Shown here piece by piece: positions 25,306 to 34,225 of a DNA stretch of 64,000 nucleotides. The notes beneath the pieces are model-generated. The model did not search any database and was not told the origin of the DNA. It saw only the letters and a list, made by a program, of their open reading frames with translations. The translations under genes were made by a program, and so were the position numbers. Each line of letters begins with the position of its first letter. Within the stretch, counting starts at the first letter, position 1. The DNA is from Agarophyton chilense (taxonomy: Eukaryota; Rhodophyta; Florideophyceae; Gracilariales; Gracilariaceae), in the NCBI GenBank assembly GCA_030374765.1, contig JARGXX010000096.1, forward strand, positions 992,001 to 1,056,000. The letters run 5' to 3'.

Positions 25306-26211
25306 TCATGACCTCTCGGCGGGCCCCCCTGGGGGTGCGGCTGACTCCTGCTCAGTACTCGTAGTCCGCGTTTCAGTCATCGTTTCTTGTGTAGGGCCTT
25401 GAGAGGCACTACTGACCTCGCTCTGGACAAGACGAGCTCGTTTCTGGGCATTTGCAAGATATGTTTTGCGCAGCGCATCGAAGAATTCTGCCGTTTCCGG
25501 CTTCCCCTGACATCCAGAGAGCGAGAATATGGCTATGGCGTTCTTCTCCTCCATAATTTCTGACTTGCGCTTCGCAGATGATGCCAAGGATCGGACAGCC
25601 TGCGTGCGCAATTCCTCCTGCTTGATAATCTTTGCGCTGCGACTTCCTATTCCGAAACGATCATCTGCTTTACGTTGAGGCTTCCTCGGTGTACTACGTG
25701 GTGACGGCTCTCTAGAGCTATCGCCGTCATCTTGAACTTGGTCACCGCTCTGAGAGGATTCTGTGGATGGCGGAGCACACCACGTAGGGTGTTGGCGAAG
25801 CACCTTCCAAGAATCAAAGTAAAGCCACTTTCTTACGTCAAAGTCCTTAAAACCGTAGGACATAGTGTTCGTCTTTCCAAGATGGATACTCACCGCCATT
25901 GCGGCCACGTTCGTTTTTGATACCCCAGTCGGGTTGGATGCCTGCACTCTACACATTGCAACCCGAAACTTCTGAAAATCTGCAGACATGTTGGAGAAGT
26001 GTTGTGCAATGCTGTTTGTTGTTCGAGATCCATAACTACCTTCCGGCACGCAGGATGGCTCTGGTACAAGTTTGATGAAGCGCCGTTTTACCGTATTCAT
26101 AAACACTTTTCGTGTTTGATCTACACCAGCGATGGGGTCTTCTGAAGCTGCCACTCACGCCTTGGCGAGCGTTCGGTTCTCCAACAGGTCCCAGCTCTTC
26201 CTACGACCCAT
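25306..26211 (-). pseudogene. Harbinger SANT/NAM-like partner protein, one nonsense codon
   Basis: 302 codons on the minus strand from the ATG at 26,211. The product resembles the Myb/SANT-like, NAM-associated second protein of PIF/Harbinger elements, which binds DNA with the transposase and carries it to the nucleus. Visible parts: RRKSWDLLENRTLAKA, VAASEDPIAGVDQTR, FMNTVKRRF, then SNMSADFQKF, then FDVRKWLYFDSWKVLRQHPTW, followed by a Ser/Pro-rich linker and a charged C-terminal helix. Codon 19 (26,155-26,157) is TGA where relatives have Trp in the AWV block, so a TGG to TGA change is likely. The rest is open. A shorter product could start at the ATG at 26,154. The TGA overlaps a GTGAGT, which resembles a splice donor, but splicing there would still lose the conserved Trp. 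Confidence 0.8.
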
Positions 26212-26536
26212 AATAGCGAGGGAATGGCTGAGCTCGGAAGTGGCGGAGGAGGTGAGGGCAACGGAAGGAGCAAGGGTTTTGGTTGCGGAGCAGAACGTGC
26301 AAGGGTGTTTGTGTTTTTGAACGGGCGGTTGGCGCCAAAACGTTTCTTGGCTGTCCAATCACGAGAGTCATACTGGCATATCTATTCATTCCATTATGTT
26401 CACTTCAGCCTCTATTGGGGGGTCCAATAGAGGAAATTTGGCATCTTAAGAAAAGGGAAATGAAAAGAATAGATTTCATTTCCCGCGGTAGAGTTGCATT
26501 TTGCCCAGCGGCATGAAAAACCTGGATAGATTTACT

Positions 26537-26551
26537 GCGGTAGAGATGCTC
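26537..26551 (-). repeat. Right terminal inverted repeat of Harbinger
   Basis: GCGGTAGAGATGCTC, the reverse complement of the left repeat, followed by TAA at 26,552-26,554. A second GCGGTAGAG copy lies inside the end, near 26,485. Confidence 0.93.
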
Positions 26552-27568
26552 TAAGTCTGATATGGTTTTTGTATTGGCCTATGTCGACGATCTCAGTATT
26601 TTCGAACCATCTTTTTTTAACCGCTTGGGTAAAAGCCAAACTGCTCAATCACTTTGATGTGTCTGACCTTGAAAGAACAGACCTATATCTTGGAGTTCTG
26701 TCCAGAAACGAGAAGGCTGCGTTTTTCTACACCAGGAACTTCTTATCAACAAGATCATTTAACTCTCTCGTTTACAAGATTTCACACCACTTTCGACACC
26801 CTTGCAGCATGAACAATGCCTCCCTGACCTATTACGTTCCATTGTCGATAATGACGACAATATGGAAAATTTTCCCTTCAAAGAAGTGCTAGGGAGTCTC
26901 TTATTCCTTTTTACTAGGACTAGCCCGGACTTAGTGACTGCAGTGTCTATGCTGGACAAAATTTCAAGCTCTTCGTGACATATTCATTGGAACTGCATAA
27001 AAAAGGTCGTACGGTAACTTATACGTTCTAAGAAGGTTAGTCTGCGCATACACCACAACGTGTCCCAGATTGTTAGTGCTTGGTCCGACGCTGGCTAGGG
27101 CCATGATCTTGAAAAAAGTCGCTCTCGGGGGGGAGGGGGGGGAGGGGAGCGCTACGCGATTGCTATTGGCAATGTTCCAGGTATCTGGAGCTCAAATATG
27201 CAAAAGTAGACGGCACTGTTTACAACGGAAGCTGAATTTTGCGCTTTGTAAGATCGTATCAAGCAAATTTCATGTATAAGAAATATCTTTGTCGAACTCA
27301 GTAACACTATACAGTGTCCAACTGTGGTGTTCCAGTACAATCTAGGGTCTGTCCGATGGATACAGAACAATATAGGTATGCGAAAAGACAAGTAAATCAA
27401 ACTTTGATATCATCATGATATGATAGCTAAAGTAAGGAAATATTTGTCAGTAACGTACTTTCCTTTCAACAAAAATGTTGCTGACATACTTACAAAGTCA
27501 CTTGTCGAAGATCTGATCTATGCTGATCGTACAGCTCTTCAAGTCAAGGCGATGTCCACCTAGAGGGG

Positions 27569-27782
27569 TCTCAGTGACTTTTTCTCCCGTAAGATTGCAT
27601 TTTTATTACAGTTGCACTTGTATTTGAATTAATATTTGTATTTTTGATGTGATCATGTATCGACATGATCACGGTAGTCTGTATTGCCTCATTGTTTTTT
27701 CACATACATAAAGACGGATTATCAGACTTTATCTACCTGATCCAAGACTCTCTAAAACTCATATTCTCTCACCTCTTCGTTC
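27569..27782 (+). repeat. 3' LTR of the copia copy
   Basis: 214-bp partner of the 5' LTR, directly preceded by the purine tract AGAGGGG (27,562-27,568), which fits a plus-strand priming site. The palindrome lies at 27,651-27,670; its arms are conserved and its loop differs. Confidence 0.8.
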
Positions 27783-30228
27783 GTACACGTACTAAAAACC
27801 CACCCAGTGTCTTCCAGAAACCTAGTACTACTGCTGGCGTCTATCATGTACTATTTGTCGTATTCTAGCTTTTGTATAGGGTTGGTTCTATACCCTTTTC
27901 ATTGGTTTCTGTGCCGTATGCCCCGTTTGCTCTACTAATTGACTCCTTTTCTCTTACCTTCAACTCTTGTGGCTAAGTACTCTCTTTACACCAATATTAT
28001 TGGACATATATCTTCCAATGCACTCTTTCCGCTTGTCGTGCCGGCTTTCCTTGGGATGAACCCCATACTTTGTTGTACATTTTCGGAAAGGCCCCATTGC
28101 TGTGCTAGCCTTTTATAGGGGAGGATTTCGAGCGTTTTCGTGTCAATTGGTGTTCTTTTCTTGCACCACAGATGCGGCGAACTCTGATATCAGTGTTGTG
28201 CAAGGCTCTTGCCTAGCTTTGAAACACCAAGACAATCATGAAGTTCTGCCAAAAACTGCTTATTAGTTCAACTGTATATCCCCTTCTCTAAGTAAGCGCT
28301 TTCAATTTACGTTAATGCGGCCTGCAAAAGTTGTCGACACTCTTTATCTATCAAATATCACGCTACAGCTCGTGTTCTGCACAATTAATAAAAAGAGCAG
28401 CTGTAATCGTCGTATGCTGCGCTATAAAGCGAAGTATCATGATCCAAGAAAGACTTGGAAGCGAGTACAACTTTACTGTAGCTTCAACACTAATACAAGC
28501 AAGTGCTGATATCACCTGTGTACGCGTAGCCAGCGTCCAACCACGTTCTTTTCGATCCATCGCCGCGCGGTCCTTTGACAAATTCGTACGACGCTCCTTC
28601 AAAGCTTTGCAGTGAGATTGGTGCTCTCTTAGTCTTGTCTATCTCTTTTTCTACCGTTCAATTTTCCGTTGCTCTAAAGCAAAGCCATCAATTTCTAATT
28701 TCAAGCACTTTCTCTCAGCTTTCCTCGTTTTTTCCGTCTTTTTTGTTCTCTTTATTCTTTAATCAGCTGAATGTGTGCCACTATTCACTAAATAGGACCA
28801 TTCTATTGTTTTCTCGAGTATCTCATTGCCTCCTTTTTAAAAACTCGTTTTCAACCATGTAGATTCATCAGACATCTTATCCCTTTCTATACGTACTACT
28901 TGACCGCATAAGTTACCTTTTCGATAAGAATGTAAGGCCTACCTCTCACGTTGACTACATTAAAAGCATAAACATTTTTACGTTACGACCACACGGTTTT
29001 TTTTAATCTGTTTTTCCTTACCACTACCGTGTTATGGATTCTAGAACGGTGTAAAAACGTTTTTTAATCCGCCTGGCGAGCAGAACGAGACGAGTATAGG
29101 CTATTCTTTTTCAGAACGCTGTTTTAGTTTTTCTTGTGGAGCTGTATGTGCGTGAAAGGCGAATGAAGCCTTCAATAGTATTAACGAAGTGCCTGGAAAA
29201 ATTAGAACACTTAGAATGGGGTCGATAAGAAAAACAACTTCTTTGAATGGCGCTGAGCTATCGGGTGCTTGAGCGGGAGAGACGCTCAGAGTGCTTTCGA
29301 AAGGCATCGGTCGCTGGGAGTGGTGGTCGGGGGCGTGGGCGGTTGGCCGAGGTCGAGAAGGGTCGGTGGGAAACCAGTTGCTTTTTGGCTCGAGCGGTAT
29401 CTCTCTTTGCAAGTCAACGGATGTTTTTTACAGTTTCATTTGCAGTGTTCGAGAGTAAATTGTGAAATGGCTTCCGGACCAAAATGCGTCATGCGGATTA
29501 GCCGTGTTGTACAGTTATAAAAACACAAGAGAGACAAAAACGCTTGAAAGTAAAGGTGCCATCTGGGATTTTGCGTTTTTGCTTTAGAGTGCACCAGTGT
29601 TGCAAGTTTTTGTTATCAAAGACATGGAGAAAAAGGTAAAGCTTGGGCGGTGCGGAGCGTTGACTTGTACCATGTCCAGCGAGAAGTGATTGACTCTTTC
29701 GCAGGGTGACACAAATTGGAGCTGCCAAAAGAGGCAAGGCGACAAAGCGTCATGGCGACAAAGCGTCATGGCGACAAAGCGTCATGGCGACAAAGCGTCA
29801 TGGCGTCAAAGCGTCATTGGGCGACCCTTGAAGGAGGGTGGGCAGCGATCCCGCGGCGATGAATACAAATTGAGCCGTTTCGGAAAGCGCATCGCCATCC
29901 AAATGGCGGCGCCAGTCGGCGACAGACGGCGCGCCGCCCGTTGCACGCGCCGTGCCAAATCAAACGGCACGTCATCGCTCATCTGTGTGCATAGCGCGTC
30001 GCGTCCCCGTCTCCCGCGCGCACATTGCCGCCAGTCGTAACGGCCGCCGCCCTTGAACTGCGCACAGCGACTCCCCTTCTCTCCGGAGCGCCCGTTACGA
30101 TCGTCATGTGCCACTCTCCCGCTCGTCTTAAAGCTCGTTCCAAGCTTGGAGCCCACTTTTGCCCCTTCCCCTTCTCCCCCGCACCGTCATGACCCAGCTT
30201 GAGCGCTAGCCCCGCTTCCTCCTTCGCA
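27783..30228. other. Intergenic stretch between fossils and the gene-rich part
   Basis: About 2.4 kb with no recognised gene. The first part (to about 29,000) is T-rich and AT-rich. GC content rises after about 29,700, where a 16-bp tandem repeat lies (29,739-29,818). The last 150 bases are probably the promoter and 5' leader of the 761-aa gene. Confidence 0.5.
29739..29818 (+). repeat. 16-bp tandem repeat, five copies
   Basis: GCGACAAAGCGTCATG is repeated four times exactly (29,739-29,802), and a fifth copy has two changes (29,803-29,818). It lies about 410 bp upstream of the 761-aa gene's ATG. Each unit holds GCGTCATG, and two units together give TCATGGCGAC-type junctions. Confidence 0.9.
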
Positions 30229-32514
30229 ATGCGTCTCTTTGCCTGCTTCACTCGCTCCAATGCAGTAGATACACCGCCTCGACCGCATTCCCGACCTCCT
30301 TCCGAACGCAAAACTCGAGACCCCATCCCTCCCGACACCTTCGTCCCCACCTCTATCCCCGAACTGCACCCCGAATATGCACATGCTGAGCCGTACCGTT
30401 TCGCTGCGAGGACGCAGAGCGCTCGCTTGCTAGTCGAGAAGCAACGTGAGGCGCAAGCGCTGTCCATATCCCCGCGCCGTCGACTCCCTGTTGAAGAACA
30501 AACCGTCGTTGTCAGAGGCCCTGCGTACAACGCCCAAACCGTTGCTCTCGCACATCCCACCCCTCCCCTCACTACATACAACGCTTCAAAACCTTCTCGC
30601 CCGGTCTCGCTCAAGGTGGAAACCCCGACCACTGCAGACGAGAACTATATCGACAGCGACGATACAACAGGCCGCGACGAAAACGCCGATGTCAACCGAT
30701 CCACTGCTTCGCCTCGCTCCCCACATCGCAAGTCTGCCGCTTCGAACACCTCGTTGAGCCCGTCCAAGTCCAAGCGCAACATCAAGTCAACGTCAAGGAA
30801 AGCCCGGAAGAGCTCGGTCATACAATCGAAACCAAATTCCTTCCGTATTCGTTCCAAGTCCAGCAAGTCCTTCAAGCATAGCAAACGGAGAACCCCCACT
30901 CACACGCGTAACAACTCTGACCCGTCTGGTTCCGTATCTGATGTCGTCGTATCACAGTCCGTATCCCATGTCCCGACTTCGGTAACAAATTCGAGCCTCC
31001 CATCCCCACCCGATTCAGAGTTTGAGGCAGCACATGATTCGTCTTTCATTGAAGCTCACATCAGACCGCATCTGGATAATACACCCCCGGAGCTACTCGA
31101 ACCCATCCCCGTCCCCCGAATGAGCGCTGCATTCCATGCAAAGCACTTAGGGTCTCCCGCTGTTTCAACGGATTCATGGGGGCCGCAGGATTCATCCTCG
31201 CAGCGTCGCTATGAGGACGTTGAAGGCGACTCTTCTTCCGGGCTTGTTTCCGTCCCCCCTATCGGAAAACAGAAGGTTGTGCATATGGCCAATTACCCTT
31301 CCAAAGCACCAGAGCTCCCTTCCTATGCGCCTCCATCTCCCTTACACACGTCCTCTCCCACCGTAGCTAACCGAGTGCGTTCGAAGAGGAAGAGCAAGCC
31401 TTATGTCTCAGAAAATCCAGACTCGCACAGAGCGCCACCTGTTGACGAGAGGGTGCCGGCGGCGGACTTGCCGATTGATCCGTTCCCTCTATCAAAGTCT
31501 AGACGATCCATCATGTCCAATGACCCTGCTCCAACCAGGGAGATTCCGAGGATAGTACACAGGGCAGCTCGCGACCGTATTCGCTCAGATGAGTCGTTTC
31601 CACCTCCGGGGCCGTCACAGCCTCTGACCGGCGCCCAGCCCCAGAGTATTATGAGACGTGCTTCTTCGGGCAAACGCAAGACGGTCAGTTTTCACACCGC
31701 GGCCCCTACTATAATTGAGCCAAAGTTGCGCGCTCCCAGCCACTCCGTGCCGCGTGACGCCCTTCTGTCGAGGGAAGAAGTTCAACCTGAGGTTCCAGCA
31801 AGACTCGCACCGGCTCTGCGGAATACTCGTGACTCGATTAAGGTTGCGTCTTCATCACTACCGCGCCTTCATGACACCTACGATGGTCTTTCCTCCCAAC
31901 ATGACGAAGGTTTAGCATCCCAGAAATCTATGGTACGATCGGTCTCAGCGCGAACTCTTTCAGAAAAGGAACCTATCTCTCACCCGAACTTTACGCGTCC
32001 GGAGGCAATTCAAACTGGTGCCTCGCGAACGAGCCAAACGAATCCGGGAACCGGCACCTCTTTGCCAGTAGTGGAGGATAGTTCGACCCCAAACGACCGA
32101 AACATGAGCGACTTCAGTGCGGGCTCTGATGAGAGTTTCATCACCCGAGCTTCACGACGGATGTCAACTCGAGTGGTCAAAGATCGTGAGGAGCTTCGTG
32201 AAGCATCCAGACGCCAATCCAGAGCTGTTGCTGAGGCAATGGCGTCGCAGATTCGAGGCATCCCGAAGAGCGCCATGCTTGCGTTCTCCGAAAACGACAT
32301 TGTGTTAGCAGATGGTTTCGAGGAAGAGGATTCCTCTAGCCGCACCTCGCTCAGGAGAAAGTCGAGGCAGGTGAAGAGTGTTCAACTCCCTTCGATTCAG
32401 CCAGGTGTGGTCCCGAAGCCACCTCCGCCACCGCCGTTCGCTCCTTCACCGAGACGAGCAAAGAGTGTGAGGGTGCCTCCTCCTCCACCCGTATCACCGC
32501 TGTCCTACTATTAG
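30229..32514 (+). CDS. Disordered Ser/Pro/Arg-rich protein with PP1-docking-like motif
   Basis: 761 residues from the ATG at 30,229; the frame opens slightly earlier at a TTG, which I do not use as a start. I recognise no enzyme or fold. Composition is strongly disordered: Ser, Pro, Arg and Lys throughout, many SP and RS pairs, a basic cluster at about residues 180-230, and a proline-rich tail with two runs of five or six prolines (about 727-757), as in EVH1- or profilin-binding tails. KTVSF at 484-488, preceded by GKR, fits the RVxF rule for protein phosphatase 1 docking. An acidic-then-basic segment near 695-720 precedes the tail. No transmembrane segment or signal is visible. A decayed copy of the last 60 codons lies at 35,740-35,990. 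A scaffold or cytoskeletal regulator is possible, but the function is unknown. Confidence 0.7.
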   Translation: MRLFACFTRSNAVDTPPRPHSRPPSERKTRDPIPPDTFVPTSIPELHPEYAHAEPYRFAARTQSARLLVEKQREAQALSISPRRRLPVEEQTVVVRGPAYNAQTVALAHPTPPLTTYNASKPSRPVSLKVETPTTADENYIDSDDTTGRDENADVNRSTASPRSPHRKSAASNTSLSPSKSKRNIKSTSRKARKSSVIQSKPNSFRIRSKSSKSFKHSKRRTPTHTRNNSDPSGSVSDVVVSQSVSHVPTSVTNSSLPSPPDSEFEAAHDSSFIEAHIRPHLDNTPPELLEPIPVPRMSAAFHAKHLGSPAVSTDSWGPQDSSSQRRYEDVEGDSSSGLVSVPPIGKQKVVHMANYPSKAPELPSYAPPSPLHTSSPTVANRVRSKRKSKPYVSENPDSHRAPPVDERVPAADLPIDPFPLSKSRRSIMSNDPAPTREIPRIVHRAARDRIRSDESFPPPGPSQPLTGAQPQSIMRRASSGKRKTVSFHTAAPTIIEPKLRAPSHSVPRDALLSREEVQPEVPARLAPALRNTRDSIKVASSSLPRLHDTYDGLSSQHDEGLASQKSMVRSVSARTLSEKEPISHPNFTRPEAIQTGASRTSQTNPGTGTSLPVVEDSSTPNDRNMSDFSAGSDESFITRASRRMSTRVVKDREELREASRRQSRAVAEAMASQIRGIPKSAMLAFSENDIVLADGFEEEDSSSRTSLRRKSRQVKSVQLPSIQPGVVPKPPPPPPFAPSPRRAKSVRVPPPPPVSPLSYY

Positions 32515-33227
32515 ATATCATTTCTGCATGAAGTCTGCAAGAAATGTCTTCGGGTGTGTGTACCAAACTTTGGACATTGTCGATATGATGGCTGTACAGC
32601 AGAGAGTCAGGTTTCCTTTTTCGCCAGGTCTAGGAAAGCTCTCAATTTGTACTGTCAGAAATTAGGGCGTTTGTCGTTCGCCGTGTGTAGTCTCCTCGTG
32701 ATCAAGTAAAGGTCTTGGCCTCTGGAAAAGAAGAACTCATCAGTTCAAACCCTCCGATACGCTGTTAATTCTTGCAAAAAGCATGCAAGTAAAATACCCA
32801 AAACAACAAAGCACTGCGAGTCATTTCTGATGTCGGGAGTACTTTGACAGATTCTCTCTTTCTCTCCTTTATACTGCGCTCTACTAATACCCGGCAAAGA
32901 ACGTCACTTTTGAAAGAAACTATCTCTCGCTAAAAAGGCCAAACCCCTTCTTAGGCCACTTGATGATAATTTCGGCTACGCTCAAACCTTGGCGTTCTCG
33001 AAGAGAAGGAAAACACAACCTTTTTGACCGTGCCCACCCTCGACACCGGAGCGAGAAGTGAACTACATTATTGATAACATTCGGTCTGCACCTGCGTATC
33101 GATCGCTTTCCATTAATGACAGATCAAAGGGGGTGCAAACATGGCGTGTGTCCCACAAATAGTTGCGATAGCGCAACTTCAGCCTGAGTCACAACCTTCT
33201 CAAACATCTCAGGAAACTCGAGTGGTT
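32515..33227. other. Intergenic, diverged part of the tandem duplication
   Basis: About 0.7 kb between the 761-aa gene and the near-identical duplicated block. The first 80 bases resemble 35,915-36,000 beyond the decayed tail copy, so they belong to the same older duplication. No gene is seen. Confidence 0.5.
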
Positions 33228-33489
33228 TTCTCTAAACTAGGTCATTGCAATCGCACCACCTCGTGAAGCGCCGTTTCCGCCTGAACTCCGGTGTAATTTA
33301 CCTTCTCTCGGCGATGTCCGCAATAGTTTTCTGTGATACACACGCCTGGTCTGTCAGAGAACTTGTGCGCTGAATTCCATTCACTGTGTCACGCTCTGGG
33401 TCTCCGTTGTTGCGATGACTTACAAAAGATAAATGCAATTCGAACTCGGCTTCCCAGTCACGAATGCTAACTCTGGATGACTGAAGGAC

Positions 33490-33496
33490 TATATAA
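33490..33496 (+). promoter_or_regulatory. TATA box of 202-aa gene, copy 1
   Basis: TATATAA, 121 bp before the ATG at 33,617. This spacing fits a start site near 33,520 and a leader of about 95 nt. Identical in copy 2. Confidence 0.5.
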
Positions 33497-33616
33497 TGAG
33501 AGAACGCAGACGATGGCAGAGCTGTTCACGACTCCAACTCTCACAGCTCTACGTTTTTCTACACATCTTATACCACAACCTGTACCATTTCATACTCATC
33601 CATCTTCTTTGTTTCA

Positions 33617-34225
33617 ATGGACTTCTCTCAATGCATCTTCGTTGACCGCTCCGGTGATGTGTTGATGATGGATATTTTCTTGGAAATCACCATCGTGTTG
33701 GCTTTCGCCGCCAGCAAGGGTTACCGAGCCATCAATTACTCGGATTGGCTACGAAGAAACGATGCTTCGCAGCAAACGTCTTTTGGAGCCCAGCTGTCGG
33801 CGGAGCCTGGTGTCGCGGGGGCTGCGTTTCACCTGAAACGCAGTAGGAACGTTTCAAGAGGAGGCTCGCCCCCACGTTCGCCGGAGCGGTCGCCGAAGAT
33901 GTCAAGGAGAAGATTATCGCCGCGATGCCTCAGGAGGTCCCCAAACAGATCGTCGGGCGGACCCGCTGCTCATAATGCGGTGTCCGGGGATTCGAAGAAA
34001 CTCAAGCTTCAGAGAATCCCGCCTCACAGGTTTTCACGGGCGTCGATTTTGGAAATGGTGGACGTTCCAGGGGCTGTGGTGATGCAACTGTCAATGTTGG
34101 GGCGGCGGCAAGCAAGTGAACCTACCGCAGTTCTGACGTTTGCCACCGCCCAGCACTGCGACATTGTGTACACACAAATGAAACAGTCCCTGGAACGGGA
34201 TGGTATGTGGGTGTCAAAGGAGTAG
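33617..34225 (+). CDS. Unrecognised 202-aa Arg/Ser-rich protein, copy 1
   Basis: I do not recognise this protein. It opens with a hydrophobic stretch (about residues 14-33, MMDIFLEITIVLAFAAS) that could be a helix or weak membrane segment. An Arg/Ser/Pro-rich stretch follows (74-112), with SPPRSPERSP and RRRLSPRCLRRSP, like SR-type splicing proteins. A basic KKLKLQR patch (127-133) could serve nuclear import. The C-terminal third (about 144-195) is folded-looking, and its AVLTFATAQHCDIVY-QMKQSL pattern recalls the beta3-alpha2 half of an RRM; that is inference. A TATA box lies 121 bp upstream. A shorter overlapping frame (33,477-33,665) crosses the start but looks accidental. Copy 2 differs at residues 113 and 114 (Ser-Gly here) and at the last residue (Glu here). 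Confidence 0.6.
   Translation: MDFSQCIFVDRSGDVLMMDIFLEITIVLAFAASKGYRAINYSDWLRRNDASQQTSFGAQLSAEPGVAGAAFHLKRSRNVSRGGSPPRSPERSPKMSRRRLSPRCLRRSPNRSSGGPAAHNAVSGDSKKLKLQRIPPHRFSRASILEMVDVPGAVVMQLSMLGRRQASEPTAVLTFATAQHCDIVYTQMKQSLERDGMWVSKE

Larger units (their letters stand above)
23640..26551 (+). mobile_element. PIF/Harbinger DNA transposon nested in copia
   Basis: A 2,912-bp element with perfect 15-bp terminal inverted repeats, GAGCATCTCTACCGC at 23,640-23,654 and its reverse complement at 26,537-26,551. The target-site duplication TAA lies on both sides (23,637-23,639 and 26,552-26,554). A 3-bp TWA target duplication and a two-gene layout (DDE transposase plus SANT/Myb-like protein) define PIF/Harbinger. 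The genes are convergent: transposase 23,797-25,167 on plus, SANT-like 26,211-25,306 on minus. Further CTACCGCG and AATCTATTC copies lie just inside the ends, as expected for subterminal binding sites. The element interrupts the copia reverse transcriptase. It is far better preserved than its host element, so it inserted much later. Confidence 0.93.
20217..27782 (+). mobile_element. Ty1/copia retrotransposon carrying a nested Harbinger
   Basis: Plus-strand copia copy with both LTRs (20,217-20,428 and 27,569-27,782). Parts in copia order: gag (about 20,500-21,080); protease with a DSGS-like motif (near 21,365); integrase (about 21,600-22,480, with the NGFAERN block); reverse transcriptase (about 23,040-23,636, resuming at 26,555 with YVDD); RNase H (to about 27,560); and a purine-rich tract just before the 3' LTR. 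Integrase before reverse transcriptase marks Ty1/copia. Without the inserted 2.9-kb transposon it would be about 4.65 kb, normal for the family. It is broken in roughly ten or more places besides the insertion. The LTRs look about 80 percent identical by eye, so it is old. Confidence 0.85.
33228..34225 (+). repeat. Near-identical duplicated block, copy 1
   Basis: About 998 bp, direct repeat of 36,061-37,058 at an offset of 2,833. I see only about five to six substitutions outside the first ten bases and no indels. It contains a TATA box, leader and the complete 202-aa gene. Near-identity ends at the stop codon. Confidence 0.95.

Noticed and set aside
29739-29818. CRISPR-like array
   Set aside because: The repeats are directly adjacent without spacers and the genome is eukaryotic; it is a tandem repeat.
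30199-30228. TTG start for the 761-aa protein
   Set aside because: Nuclear genes rarely start at TTG, and an ATG in frame follows ten codons later.
29979-30632. 217-codon open frame on the minus strand over the 761-aa gene's start
   Set aside because: It overlaps the promoter and N-terminal codons of the plus-strand gene, matches no family and has the composition of an antisense shadow.
33477-33665. 62-codon frame overlapping the start of the 202-aa gene
   Set aside because: It starts right at the TATA box, before the likely transcript start, and overlaps in another frame.
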